In this document: piece after piece, positions 1 to 8,044 of the stretch
How the letters are laid out: every line of letters starts with the position of its first letter
Position numbering within the stretch: the stretch's first letter is position 1
Origin: Legionella moravica DSM 19234
GTDB lineage: Bacteria; Pseudomonadota; Gammaproteobacteria; Legionellales; Legionellaceae
Direction of reading: 5' to 3'
Assembly: GCF_000423305.1 (NCBI RefSeq)
Contig: NZ_AUHS01000019.1
Coordinates: 1-64,000, forward strand
Length of the DNA: 64,000 nt
The notes under the pieces: generated by a model
The model's database searches: none
What the model saw: only the letters and a program-made list of their open reading frames with translations
What the model was told of the DNA's origin: nothing
Made by a program: the position numbers and the translations under genes

Positions 1-222
1 CTCTTCATATAGGTGCTTGTTGCCCTCAAGACGATCTACCTTTTTAATCTTGTGTTTTAATGAACTGTTTCCAGTTAATCCTTTGCCTATTGCTGTCAGC
101 GATAGGTTTTGCTTCTTTTGTAGTGAACATGCTACATCCATTAATGCTTGTAAACGTTTGCCATGGATAAAAGGACATTCCTCCATGAGATGGTCATGTA
201 GTAAATCGATAGGTTCCATCAT
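1..222 (-). CDS. IS4-family (IS10-like) transposase, N-terminal part, cut by window edge
   Basis: Reading the minus strand from the ATG at 222 gives 74 open codons that run off the window start. The peptide contains the segments LLHDHLMEECPFIHGKRLQA and KVDRLEGNKHLYEE. These follow the layout of the N-terminal domain of IS10/IS4-type transposases: an acidic start, an 'hGKRLqAL' helix, then 'H.IKkVDRLLGNrhL'. The catalytic DDE part would lie left of the window, so intactness cannot be judged. A second ATG directly follows the first. The gene starts within a near-perfect palindrome. Family assignment rests on remembered similarity, not a search. Confidence 0.75.
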   Translation of the reverse strand, partial: MMEPIDLLHDHLMEECPFIHGKRLQALMDVACSLQKKQNLSLTAIGKGLTGNSSLKHKIKKVDRLEGNKHLYEE

Positions 223-251
223 TTTCCCCAAACAAATTTGTTGGGGAAAAT
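221..251. repeat. 31-bp near-perfect palindrome over the transposase start
   Basis: Two arms (ATTTTCCCCAA at 221-231 and TTGGGGAAAAT at 241-251) are exact reverse complements. The centre AACAAATTTGTT is itself palindromic, so almost the whole 31 bp reads the same on both strands apart from one extra A. It overlaps the first codons and leader of the IS4-type transposase. It could be an operator or a hairpin limiting transposase translation, a common way for IS10-like elements to damp expression. It could also lie near the element end. The function is inferred. Confidence 0.55.
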
Positions 252-364
252 TAGATCACGACTTCAACTTTACTGCAATTATTTTTAGCAAATTTGAGGG
301 GATATATCAGTGCGCGGGCAGGACAAGTTTTTGTCACGTACAAAGGCTGATCGTACGAACAGGT

Positions 365-1063
365 TTATTTTCTAGATGCCTTACCTTCCAGAAGGTATTG
401 ATATTCACGCCACTGGGGCATAAATTGAGTCATCAGAGCATAAAATCGTTTGTTATGGCTGGCTTCGAGAAGATGAACCAGTTCGTGCACCAGCACATAC
501 TCAAGGCACACCAAAGGCTTTTTCATTAAATTGAGATTCAACCAAATTCTACGTGCCCGGGTATTGCATGATCCCCAGCGAGTTTTCATTTTTTTTATAC
601 CCCATTCGTTTGATTGTACTTGAATAATCGCTTCCCAATGTTTTATTAACCCAGGTACGATGGCCTCCATTTCTTTTCTGTACCAACTATCAAGCATTAT
701 CTTAATTTGAGTTAGCGTTGGTTGCGGTTGGGTATATAGATGAATCAGCTCTCCATTAACTTGGATAGTCTTAGGGCCATGATGTTCTTCAATGATTAAT
801 AAATAATTTTTTCCTTGAAATGGAATGGTTGACCCTGTCTGCAGATTTTCTTCCGTATACGAAGAGCGTTGACGAATTCGATCACGCTGAATGCGAATCC
901 ATTCACTTTTTTCTTGAAGATGTTGTCTGATTAACCGATCACTGAACCTTAATGGGGCGCTTACTTTAACCAAGCCATCTGGAGGATAAATTCTAAGATT
1001 CAAGTTTTTAATCGGCTTTTTTAATATTTCGATAGAAATGCCGTCAATTTCAATGATCATCAA
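365..1063 (-). CDS. YgjP/DUF45-type putative zinc metallopeptidase
   Basis: The 232-residue protein has the C-terminal motif HELVH (H193, E194, H197) followed by H203 (HELVHLLEASHNKRF). This is the HExxH...H pattern of the YgjP/WLM (DUF45, SprT-like) metallopeptidases. The preceding KMKTRWGSCNTRARRIWLNL segment is also typical: a 'WGSCn..g.I.lN..L' strand-helix unit. The N-terminal 110 residues form the usual beta-rich part. There is no signal peptide, so it should be cytoplasmic. Substrates of this family are poorly known. It stands alone between the IS element and a small secreted protein gene. Confidence 0.85.
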   Translation of the reverse strand: MMIIEIDGISIEILKKPIKNLNLRIYPPDGLVKVSAPLRFSDRLIRQHLQEKSEWIRIQRDRIRQRSSYTEENLQTGSTIPFQGKNYLLIIEEHHGPKTIQVNGELIHLYTQPQPTLTQIKIMLDSWYRKEMEAIVPGLIKHWEAIIQVQSNEWGIKKMKTRWGSCNTRARRIWLNLNLMKKPLVCLEYVLVHELVHLLEASHNKRFYALMTQFMPQWREYQYLLEGKASRK

Positions 1064-1235
1064 TGGCTTGGATAGTATGAGGTACTGCCATTATATCGAA
1101 GAAAAGGAATTATACCCAAATAACTTTGGCTCGATTTTAGTGGATTATTCTTGAAACACCCAAGCGAAGATCTTTAGAGCAACTGAGTTCGCAAAGAGGA
1201 ACAAGTAACCTATTGATATTCCCCTAAACTGAGGA

Positions 1236-1517
1236 TTAGCGCTCAGCTCCTTCACAAGGGCTATCAATGTATTCTCCATTGATGTCTAAAACCATGTTGA
1301 CACTGGCGCGTTGATACCGGGCCAGGATATCGTATTGTTGCTTTGTAATGTAACCGTAGGAATTACCGCAATACACTAACGAGCTTGCTCCTGGTTTTGG
1401 CTTAACCTGTACAGGCAGATCACAATCCCAGCGAAATTTCGTTAAGTCACAGTTGGCTAGTGCTACACTGGTTGGTACTACCAGCAACATGATGAGGATA
1501 AACCATTTATTATTCAT
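1236..1517 (-). CDS. Small secreted cysteine-containing protein, unknown function
   Basis: This 93-residue protein starts with a clear Sec signal peptide ([21 protein letters not shown], cleavage expected near A21/A-N). A mature ~72-residue domain follows with four cysteines (in [22 protein letters not shown] and SPCEGA), so two disulfides are likely in the periplasm or outside the cell. A purine-rich stretch (GGAGATAAAAA) lies just upstream of the ATG on the coding strand. I recognise no family. Its neighbours are unrelated. Confidence 0.75.
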   Translation of the reverse strand: MNNKWFILIMLLVVPTSVALANCDLTKFRWDCDLPVQVKPKPGASSLVYCGNSYGYITKQQYDILARYQRASVNMVLDINGEYIDSPCEGAER

Positions 1518-1805
1518 TTTTTATCTCCACTGGCATCGTATTTTATTTTAAGTATAGGTTAATTCTCGAAGACAAGAGCTTGAGGAAGTGAAATTATGTT
1601 TCACAAGATTTTTATTGAATTTAATGATATATATTCAATACATTTAACTCAAAAATCGTAACTTCTCAATAAAACCGGGATACGTCATTTTGAACGAATT
1701 GAGAGCTCCTGAAGCCAGAAAGGGTCCTGCATCTGGAGTTTCTTTACCGGATTCAAGTGGATGAACTTTCCGGATTGATGGAGATATGATCTAAGGTCGA
1801 TAGCT

Positions 1806-2669
1806 ATGCTCTCATCCAGTATTGAATATCTCCAGGCTCTTCGTAAAGGAAATTATCTACGGTTTTTGGAATGGCCTCAATTCATCGCACAGCATTATTC
1901 AGACTCAAAAGATGCTATTGGTGCCGATGAAACCGTGAATTTAATTGTTTTTGAATGGTTGAATCATGGTTTTTGTGAGGAAGATGTCAGACACATGGCT
2001 ATTTTGGCTGTAGTTCATGATTTGGATTCGAGACCAATCAGAGCGGAATTATCTTATGCTTTTATTTCCTTATCGGTTGGGTTAATTAGCTGTATGGTTT
2101 ATCAGAGTATGAATCTTCAAAACAATTTTATAAAACAAGAACAATTGAGCGGCAAGCAAGTGTGCCAATTGATGAAAAATCAAAGTGCACTTTTGGATGG
2201 ATTACGCTTTTCTGAGCAGGAACAGAGAGAAAATGCCCGATTTCTCCATTACAAAGAGACCGCTGACATCAAGGCTGTGAATCGTGCCTTTGAACAAATT
2301 AGTTCAATCACTCAATTCAGATATTTAGCTGATGAATACATTACTACCTTGGAGAATACCCAAATTGAGGGAGATCAGCTACAAACGACTCGAGTCAGTG
2401 TGCTGAAAAACCTGGCACAATATTTAAATGAACAAATGGAATATACCGAGGAGGTTAAAGAAGAGCTTGGATTGTATGTCACTCGATTGTGGGAAATGAA
2501 TCCTGCCGAATTTGAGGAACTGTATCTCAACAATATTTCCACTTACTCTTTTGTCGCTAATTTATGGAAGATGGCCGTAAGTTATGGATTAAGATTTTTT
2601 AGTATTCTGCAACCGAGCGCTTCACTGGCTATTACGGATGAGACATCGAATACTCCCAAACAGAGTTAG
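1806..2669 (+). CDS. Hypothetical protein, one possible membrane segment
   Basis: The 287-residue ORF has normal codon use for the region. It is largely alpha-helical and acidic, with one hydrophobic stretch around residues 80-98 (AELSYAFISLSVGLISCMVY) that could be a membrane helix. A second amphipathic patch lies near 250-270. The C-terminus is Ser/Thr/Gln-rich (SLAITDETSNTPKQS). No domain was recognised. It ends just before the convergent ogt gene. A host-directed role cannot be excluded, but nothing in the sequence argues for it strongly. Confidence 0.7.
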   Translation: MLSSSIEYLQALRKGNYLRFLEWPQFIAQHYSDSKDAIGADETVNLIVFEWLNHGFCEEDVRHMAILAVVHDLDSRPIRAELSYAFISLSVGLISCMVYQSMNLQNNFIKQEQLSGKQVCQLMKNQSALLDGLRFSEQEQRENARFLHYKETADIKAVNRAFEQISSITQFRYLADEYITTLENTQIEGDQLQTTRVSVLKNLAQYLNEQMEYTEEVKEELGLYVTRLWEMNPAEFEELYLNNISTYSFVANLWKMAVSYGLRFFSILQPSASLAITDETSNTPKQS

Positions 2670-2681
2670 TTCAAGAATATT

Positions 2682-3143
2682 TTATAGACGAGCCTCATGA
2701 GCGAGCAGGCTTTCTTTATATGAAATGGATTCGGGATTCCCCATATATCCGCCAAGACTATTTTTTCCAACGACACGATGACAAGGGATAAACAACGCCA
2801 GAGGGTTGCGTTTACACGCCTGTCCAATAGCTCGGGGACTACTTTGCAGTTTGAGTGCCAATTCTCCATAAGTCAACGTTCGACCAACGGGAATGACCAG
2901 GAGCGCGTTCCATACGTTTAGTTGGTATAGACTGCCTTTAGGTTTTAATTGTAATTGAAACCGATGATGAGGATCAGCATTATAGGCTTCAAGTTCTTTG
3001 CCTATTGTTTGAGCCAGGCTGTTATTGGCAGGTACCCCAGATTTTTGAGTAAACGAGGCACTATAAACAAAATGCTCATCATGATGTACTTCAAGCCTAC
3101 CCCAAGGGGTAGGAAAAATCGACATGACGAGCATTGAGTTCAA
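2682..3143 (-). CDS. ogt: Methylated-DNA--[protein]-cysteine S-methyltransferase
   Basis: The 153-residue protein carries the active-site motif PCHRV (C121 accepts the alkyl group). It also has the helix-turn-helix/arginine-finger segment typical of Ogt/AGT (RTLTYGELA..., SSPRAIGQACKRNPLALFIPC), followed by GGYMGNPESISYKESLLAHE. It removes O6-alkyl groups from guanine in a single suicidal step. It lies 3 bp downstream of rplS on the same strand, so it is probably read through from the ribosomal operon. The upstream in-frame ATGs (M1, M4, M7) leave the start slightly uncertain. Confidence 0.92.
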   Translation of the reverse strand: MNSMLVMSIFPTPWGRLEVHHDEHFVYSASFTQKSGVPANNSLAQTIGKELEAYNADPHHRFQLQLKPKGSLYQLNVWNALLVIPVGRTLTYGELALKLQSSPRAIGQACKRNPLALFIPCHRVVGKNSLGGYMGNPESISYKESLLAHEARL

Positions 3144-3146
3144 GAA

Positions 3147-3512
3147 TTAATCGCCTTTTTTACCTGTCAATTTTTCTTTAATACGAGCAGCGCGGCCAGC
3201 CAGGTTGCGTAAGTAATACAGTTTTGCTCGACGTACATCACCACGACGCTTGACAGTGATACTGTCCACGATTGGGCTGTAAGTCTGGAACACTCGCTCA
3301 ACACCTACGTTATGAGAAATTTTGCGAACAGTAAACGCGGAATTTAAACCACGATTTCTTTTAGCAATAACAATCCCTTCAAAAGCCTGTAAACGTTCAC
3401 GAGTACCTTCAATTACTTTAACTTGAACAAGAACAGTGTCACCTGGATTAAACTCAGGAATTTCCTTGCCTTGCATTTGCTCAGCATTCAATTGGTCAAT
3501 AATATTAGTCAT
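3147..3512 (-). CDS. rplS: 50S ribosomal protein L19
   Basis: The 121-residue protein has the full L19 pattern: [56 protein letters not shown], and a basic C-terminus ending in [16 protein letters not shown]19 sits at the 30S-50S interface. It is the last member of the classical rpsP-rimM-trmD-rplS operon, about 100 bp downstream of trmD. An AGGAGT ribosome-binding site precedes its ATG. Confidence 0.98.
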   Translation of the reverse strand: MTNIIDQLNAEQMQGKEIPEFNPGDTVLVQVKVIEGTRERLQAFEGIVIAKRNRGLNSAFTVRKISHNVGVERVFQTYSPIVDSITVKRRGDVRRAKLYYLRNLAGRAARIKEKLTGKKGD

Positions 3513-3613
3513 GGACTACTCCTAAAATTGGTTTATCCTCAACAGGAATCACCGTGTTCGCATTTATAACTATTCAGCACCGATTCATGGATGCTTTGAA
3601 ACCTGCTGGTTTG

Positions 3614-4375
3614 CTACCTTGAATTCGGTAATAAACCGTGCTCTTCCTGAAACTCTGCAAGCAACTGCCTGTCAGTTTCGTTCAATTGCATCTGTTTTAG
3701 TAAATCCGGACGTTTAAGCCAGGTTTTACCCAGGGATTGTTTTCTACGCCATCGCTCTATGTCCCTATGGTTCCCTCCTAATAAAACAGGAGGTACATCC
3801 ATACCATTAATGGATGCAGGCCGGGTATAATGAGGACAGTCGAGTAACCCATTCATAAATGAATCTTGCTCTGCTGAACCAAGATGCCCAAGACTACCGG
3901 GTATCAAACGAATTATGGCGTCAATAAACACCATGGCAGCTAATTCACCGCCACTTAATACAAAATCCCCAAGCGACCACTCTTCATCTACATGATGACT
4001 AATGATGCGCTCATCAATTCCTTCATAGCGTCCTGCTATAAACAGCAGGGGTTGCCTGTCATTTGCCACCTGGTTTAAGTCGGCTTGACGGATTACTTTA
4101 CCTTGTGGGCTTAAGTAGACCGTTTTGCAGTTTTCTGGCATTTGACTGCGTGCATGTACAATTGCCGCATGGAGTGGTTCATACATCATGACCATTCCTG
4201 GTCCACCACCATAAGGCTTATCATCTATCTGCCTATAGGGTCTGGATGACCAATCACGTGGATTCCAGTGTGCAATTTGTACCAGGTTCTGTTCAATTGC
4301 CCTACCGGTAACTCCGTACTTTAATCCATCCATTATTTCTGGAATCAAACTGATTACGCCCAGATGCAAAACCAC
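3614..4375 (-). CDS. trmD: tRNA (guanine-N1)-methyltransferase
   Basis: The 253-residue SPOUT-family enzyme methylates G37 of tRNAs using SAM. The sequence shows the trefoil-knot SAM-site motifs: YLSPQGKVIRQ, LLFIAGRYEGIDERI and SLGDFVLSGGELAAMVFIDAI. It also shows the N-terminal DDKPYGGGPGMVMMYEPL motif. The start is a GTG immediately after the rimM stop codon (stop at 4376-4378, start ending at 4375), implying translational coupling. Confidence 0.98.
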   Translation of the reverse strand: MVLHLGVISLIPEIMDGLKYGVTGRAIEQNLVQIAHWNPRDWSSRPYRQIDDKPYGGGPGMVMMYEPLHAAIVHARSQMPENCKTVYLSPQGKVIRQADLNQVANDRQPLLFIAGRYEGIDERIISHHVDEEWSLGDFVLSGGELAAMVFIDAIIRLIPGSLGHLGSAEQDSFMNGLLDCPHYTRPASINGMDVPPVLLGGNHRDIERWRRKQSLGKTWLKRPDLLKQMQLNETDRQLLAEFQEEHGLLPNSR

Positions 4376-4885
4376 TTAAAAATCCGCATCCCAGTCGACA
4401 GTAATGACCTGTTCGGTGTCATTGATATCCATTATAAATTGCCCCGGCAAATAAGGTATTAAATGCCTTTTTTCACCTTGAACTACCAATACATCATTAG
4501 AGCCTGTTGGCATCACTTCAGTAACTAATCCAAAGGACACGCCTTGTTGGTTAATCACTTTCATGCCTATCAGCTGGTGCCAGTAATATTCACCTGGTTC
4601 TAATTCAGCGAGCTGTTCTTTTTGAACAGCAATTTCTACATTGGTAAGTCGAGAAACAAGCTCACGATCAGGATAGCCCTCTATTTGTGCTATTATGGCC
4701 TTGTTATGTACTTCGATACATAATAGCTTAACAGGTTGCCACTGATTGTTTAAACAGGCATGCCAGTCTGTATATCTCAGAATATTATCTCGAGGATCTG
4801 TGAAGGAGTGAACCGTAACAAAGCCTTTAATACCATGAGGTCGGCCAAAACGGCCTAATACTACCCAGTTTGCCTGATTATTCAC
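4376..4885 (-). CDS. rimM: 16S rRNA processing protein RimM
   Basis: The 169-residue protein has the two family domains. The N-terminal RimM domain (WVVLGRFGRPHGIKGFVTVHSFTD) binds S19 during 30S assembly. The C-terminal PRC-barrel contains EYYWHQLIGMKV and RHLIPYLPGQFI. It lies 4 bp downstream of rpsP and directly abuts trmD, as in most gammaproteobacteria. Confidence 0.97.
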   Translation of the reverse strand: MNNQANWVVLGRFGRPHGIKGFVTVHSFTDPRDNILRYTDWHACLNNQWQPVKLLCIEVHNKAIIAQIEGYPDRELVSRLTNVEIAVQKEQLAELEPGEYYWHQLIGMKVINQQGVSFGLVTEVMPTGSNDVLVVQGEKRHLIPYLPGQFIMDINDTEQVITVDWDADF

Positions 4886-4889
4886 GTTA

Positions 4890-5150
4890 TTAAGCAGCTG
4901 TTTCAGATTTTTTGTTAAATTCTTTTACCAATGAACTGACTCGGTCAGATAATTGTGCACCAACACTTTGCCAATGAGCTAATTTTTCCATTTCAACGTG
5001 CAGACGAACTTCTTGTCCTCGCGCAACGGGGTTAAAATAACCAATACGCTCAATGTAATTACCATCGCGACGTTTGCGGCTGTCAGTTACTACCATGTGA
5101 TAAAAAGGACGCTTTTTGGCGCCGCCTCGTGATAAACGTATAACGACCAT
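4890..5150 (-). CDS. rpsP: 30S ribosomal protein S16
   Basis: The 86-residue protein starts [20 protein letters not shown] and continues with the [19 protein letters not shown] motif that identifies S16. It is the first gene of the rpsP-rimM-trmD-rplS operon. It is preceded by a good sigma-70 promoter at 5193-5221 and an AGAGGAAAA ribosome-binding site. Confidence 0.98.
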   Translation of the reverse strand: MVVIRLSRGGAKKRPFYHMVVTDSRKRRDGNYIERIGYFNPVARGQEVRLHVEMEKLAHWQSVGAQLSDRVSSLVKEFNKKSETAA

Positions 5151-5192
5151 TGTTTTCCTCTACTTTAGAGTGGTTACATAAAAATGCCGAGT

Positions 5193-5221
5193 ATTGTACG
5201 AAAATTAACTCAACATGTGAA
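5193..5221 (-). promoter_or_regulatory. Sigma-70 promoter of the rpsP operon
   Basis: On the minus strand, TTCACA (5216-5221; 5/6 match to the -35 box) is followed after exactly 17 bp by TACAAT (5193-5198; 5/6 match to the -10 box). The predicted transcript starts about 35 bp upstream of rpsP. This is inferred from consensus and spacing only. Confidence 0.55.
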
Positions 5222-5325
5222 GTAATTCTTTTAATTTATTTTCTAACGCACTATCGCCACTTAGTCAACTACGGTTATTCATAGCGAATATCGGTCTCTA
5301 TGTGTAGATAGTGTAATAAAAACAA

Positions 5326-6702
5326 TTACTTTAAATCATCTGGAAACATGTCTTTCATTCCAGCCATTCCCCCTAAACCTCGCATCATTTTCTGCATTCC
5401 GCCAGGTTTGGAAAATTTTTTCATCATCTTTTGCATTTGTTCAAATTGTTTCAACAGTCGATTGACATCCTGAATCTGGGTTCCAGAGCCCATTGCAATG
5501 CGCTTTTTCCGTGACCCTACAATGATTTTGGGGAGTCGACGTTCTTTGGGGGTCATTGAATTAATAATGGCAACTGTCTGGGCCATAGCTTTGTCATTGA
5601 CCTGTTTCATCGCCTGTTGAGGCATTTGCCCCATACCAGGAAGCTTGCTCATCATTCCTGCGATACCGCCCATGTTGTTCATTTGCAAGAGTTGTTGCTT
5701 GAAGTCTTCTAAATCAAAACCCTTGCCTTTCTTTAATTTTTTAGCCAGTTTTTCGCTGGCCTGTTTGTCTGCTTTGCGCTCTACTTCTTCGATCAAAGTC
5801 AGAATATCGCCCATTCCTAATATTCGTGACGCGATACGCTCGGGGTGAAATGGCTCCAGAGCCTCTACTTTTTCACCGCTACCGATAAATTTAATGGGTT
5901 GGCCGGTTATTTGTCTCACCGACAAAGCAGCACCACCTCGGGCATCACCATCTGTTTTGGTAAGGATGACCCCGGTTAAGGGCAGGGCTTCATGGAATGC
6001 CTTGGCGGTATTGGCTGCATCCTGGCCCGTCATACTGTCGACAACAAACAAGGTTTCTATGGGTTTTACAGATTGGTGTAATGCCTTAATCTCATCCATC
6101 ATTTCTGCATCGATATGCATGCGACCCGCAGTATCGATAATCAAAACATCCATGTATTGCTTTTTAGCACTTTCAAGAGCTTTTTGAGCTATAGAAATGG
6201 GTTGTTCGTTGGTTTCTGCAGGAAAAAATGCGACACCAATTTGTTCTGCCAAAACCTTAAGCTGTTGGATGGCGGCAGGCCTGTAAACGTCCACACTGAC
6301 CAGCATGACTTTTTTATTTTCGGTGTCTTTTAAATAGCGGGCGAGTTTTGCGGTGCTTGTTGTTTTACCAGAGCCTTGTAAACCGGCCATCAGGAATATT
6401 GCAGGGGGTTGCGTTTTAAAGTCCAGCTCAACGCGTTCATCGCCCATGACATGGATTAATTCATCATGCACGGTTTTAATAAATGCCTGGTCAGGATTTA
6501 AACTGGTTAATACTTCCTGCCCAAGGGCTTTCTCTTTTACCTGTTCAATAAAGTCTTTAATAACCGGCAGAGCCACATCTGCCTCGATCAGGGAGAGTCT
6601 GACTTCGCGCAAGGCTTGTTGAATATTGTCTTCAGTTAATCGACCCTGTCCACGCAGGTTTTTAAAGGTGCGGGTCAACCGTTCGGTTAAGTTATCAAAC
6701 AT
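5326..6702 (-). CDS. ffh: Signal recognition particle protein Ffh (GTPase)
   Basis: The 458-residue protein has the N domain, the G domain with P-loop GLQGSGKTTSTAKLA, DTAGRMHID and TKTDGDARGG motifs, and a methionine-rich M domain (LLQMNNMGGIAGMMSKLPGM..., MQKMMKKFSKPGGMQKMM). It binds 4.5S RNA and signal sequences of nascent membrane proteins and delivers them to FtsY. It is transcribed away from the upstream effector-like gene. Length is normal for the family. Confidence 0.98.
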   Translation of the reverse strand: MFDNLTERLTRTFKNLRGQGRLTEDNIQQALREVRLSLIEADVALPVIKDFIEQVKEKALGQEVLTSLNPDQAFIKTVHDELIHVMGDERVELDFKTQPPAIFLMAGLQGSGKTTSTAKLARYLKDTENKKVMLVSVDVYRPAAIQQLKVLAEQIGVAFFPAETNEQPISIAQKALESAKKQYMDVLIIDTAGRMHIDAEMMDEIKALHQSVKPIETLFVVDSMTGQDAANTAKAFHEALPLTGVILTKTDGDARGGAALSVRQITGQPIKFIGSGEKVEALEPFHPERIASRILGMGDILTLIEEVERKADKQASEKLAKKLKKGKGFDLEDFKQQLLQMNNMGGIAGMMSKLPGMGQMPQQAMKQVNDKAMAQTVAIINSMTPKERRLPKIIVGSRKKRIAMGSGTQIQDVNRLLKQFEQMQKMMKKFSKPGGMQKMMRGLGGMAGMKDMFPDDLK

Positions 6703-6963
6703 AATAATTGAGTACTCGGAAAAAAATAGGAACTATAGCATAGAGACGTGAAGCAATGCTACTTATCAGCAGAGGGACTCCGAGGGTACTTATTCTTTAG
6801 TGAGTGATTGGACAATAATTATTAAAGTATGTATTGACAAGATGCTGGATTATAGTGTTATTAGTATTTCATATAGTTGCTATTAGTTTTTTGATTAAGA
6901 ATCTAATAAATCCTTAATTATTGTTCGTTAAATTTTATCCATTTTAACTTATTCGGGATCAAT

Positions 6964-7965
6964 ATGGGCGTGTCAAAAACTGATGGGACTCAACTTAAAA
7001 ACGAGGCTGCAGTCACAATACAGTCGGCCTATAGAGGATTCTTTTCCAGAAAATCTTTTGCTATTAGCCAATTACCTCCCAATTGTTTGAAGCCATTCAA
7101 GGTCCTAATCAAGGGGAATGATCCTGAGATCACAGGATTGCCTCATCATTCCAGGGAAGAGCATATTGCATTGGTCGCCATATCGGGTATGCGTTCAGTT
7201 GAAATTGCATGCCAACTCAGCAGCGGCACTCCCAAATTGATTATTATCGATAACAGCCAATATGTAGTTGATTTTTGGCGAATGGCTCGATTCTTGATTA
7301 ATAAATCTGATTCAACAGACGATTTTCTTGTCCAATTGGCGCGTTTTTTAGAGTCAAGCCAATGCAGCAAATCAGGTTTACAATCAAGGGAATTCGCTTA
7401 TCTGGGGCAGCTATTTAATCAGTATGGTTTTGAAAAACTGCAGAGCATTATTGGCAAAACCTCCGTTTTGGCTCAGTCCTGGGTTGATCGAGACGTAATG
7501 ATTAAAGTAAAAAACATTTTGAAATTTATTGGAATTGATGTCGTTTACGCCTACCCCTCTAATGTTGTCGCCTATTTACGCTCTGAGGGACAACGATCGA
7601 ATTCAAACCAGGTTTTGGATAACATTCAATCATTGAATCCCGCGTTGGCCATCCACACCGATCTGGTGATGGATAGACCGGAACACGTATACATTACCGC
7701 GGATCATACCCCCCAAACCGTTGCCGATAAGCTCAATCTTAATGCTGTTCGCTTCAGCAGTTCTGTGGGGAGCTTTGGAAAGACTGAAACATTATTAATG
7801 TTGTATCTGTATAATAAGTTAAAGAAAAAATCAGCTACTTCATTAGCTGCATCCGGATGCTCATTATTTTCACCTGACATGATTGACACGGAAGAGAGCA
7901 GTTCTGACGCGTCATCAAGCACATGTGGCTTATCAACAAGTCACAAGGGTGCGTTTGAATTGTAA
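6964..7965 (+). CDS. Putative Dot/Icm effector with N-terminal calmodulin-binding IQ motif
   Basis: This is a 333-residue protein. Residues 19-32 read IQSAYRGFFSRKSF, an exact match to the IQ consensus (I-Q-x3-R-G-x3-R-x2-F). That motif binds calmodulin in eukaryotes and is rare in bacteria. After it, ALVAISGMRSVEIACQ...KLIIIDNSQYVVDFW resembles the first strand-loop-helix and acidic second strand of a Rossmann-like (possibly methyltransferase) fold; this is weak. The C-terminus (EESSSDASSSTCGLSTSHKG) is rich in Glu and Ser, like many Dot/Icm translocation signals. The position between ffh and an ankyrin gene corresponds to the lpg0401-lpg0403 effector neighbourhood as I remember it. An effector role is therefore likely but inferred; catalytic activity is unknown. 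Confidence 0.6.
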   Translation: MGVSKTDGTQLKNEAAVTIQSAYRGFFSRKSFAISQLPPNCLKPFKVLIKGNDPEITGLPHHSREEHIALVAISGMRSVEIACQLSSGTPKLIIIDNSQYVVDFWRMARFLINKSDSTDDFLVQLARFLESSQCSKSGLQSREFAYLGQLFNQYGFEKLQSIIGKTSVLAQSWVDRDVMIKVKNILKFIGIDVVYAYPSNVVAYLRSEGQRSNSNQVLDNIQSLNPALAIHTDLVMDRPEHVYITADHTPQTVADKLNLNAVRFSSSVGSFGKTETLLMLYLYNKLKKKSATSLAASGCSLFSPDMIDTEESSSDASSSTCGLSTSHKGAFEL

Positions 7966-8005
7966 TAGAACATCGAACCTATCGACGTAGCGGATTAATT
8001 AACCG

Positions 8006-8011
8006 TATACT
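8006..8011 (+). promoter_or_regulatory. TATACT -10 element upstream of the ankyrin/protease gene
   Basis: The hexamer TATACT lies 33 bp before the ATG at 8045. The same hexamer precedes icmT, icmQ and icmP here and one glycosyltransferase gene. TATACT has been described as the -10 element of L. pneumophila icm promoters. No convincing -35 box is seen. Confidence 0.4.
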
Positions 8012-8044
8012 TTTTTTTACCCGGGATAGTATGAGATATAAGAC

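Noticed and set aside
17..529. 170-codon plus-strand ORF at the window start
   Set aside because: It runs antisense across the IS4-type transposase and the metallopeptidase gene, with no ribosome-binding site or recognisable protein character.
1806..2669. Dot/Icm effector call for the 287-residue unknown protein
   Set aside because: No acidic/Glu-rich tail, PmrA or CpxR site, or eukaryotic domain could be seen, so it is left as hypothetical.
6829..6870. Sigma-70 promoter TTGACA with TATAGT upstream of the IQ-motif gene
   Set aside because: The spacing between TTGACA and TATAGT is only about 11 bp, too short; the alternative -10 at 18 bp is weak.
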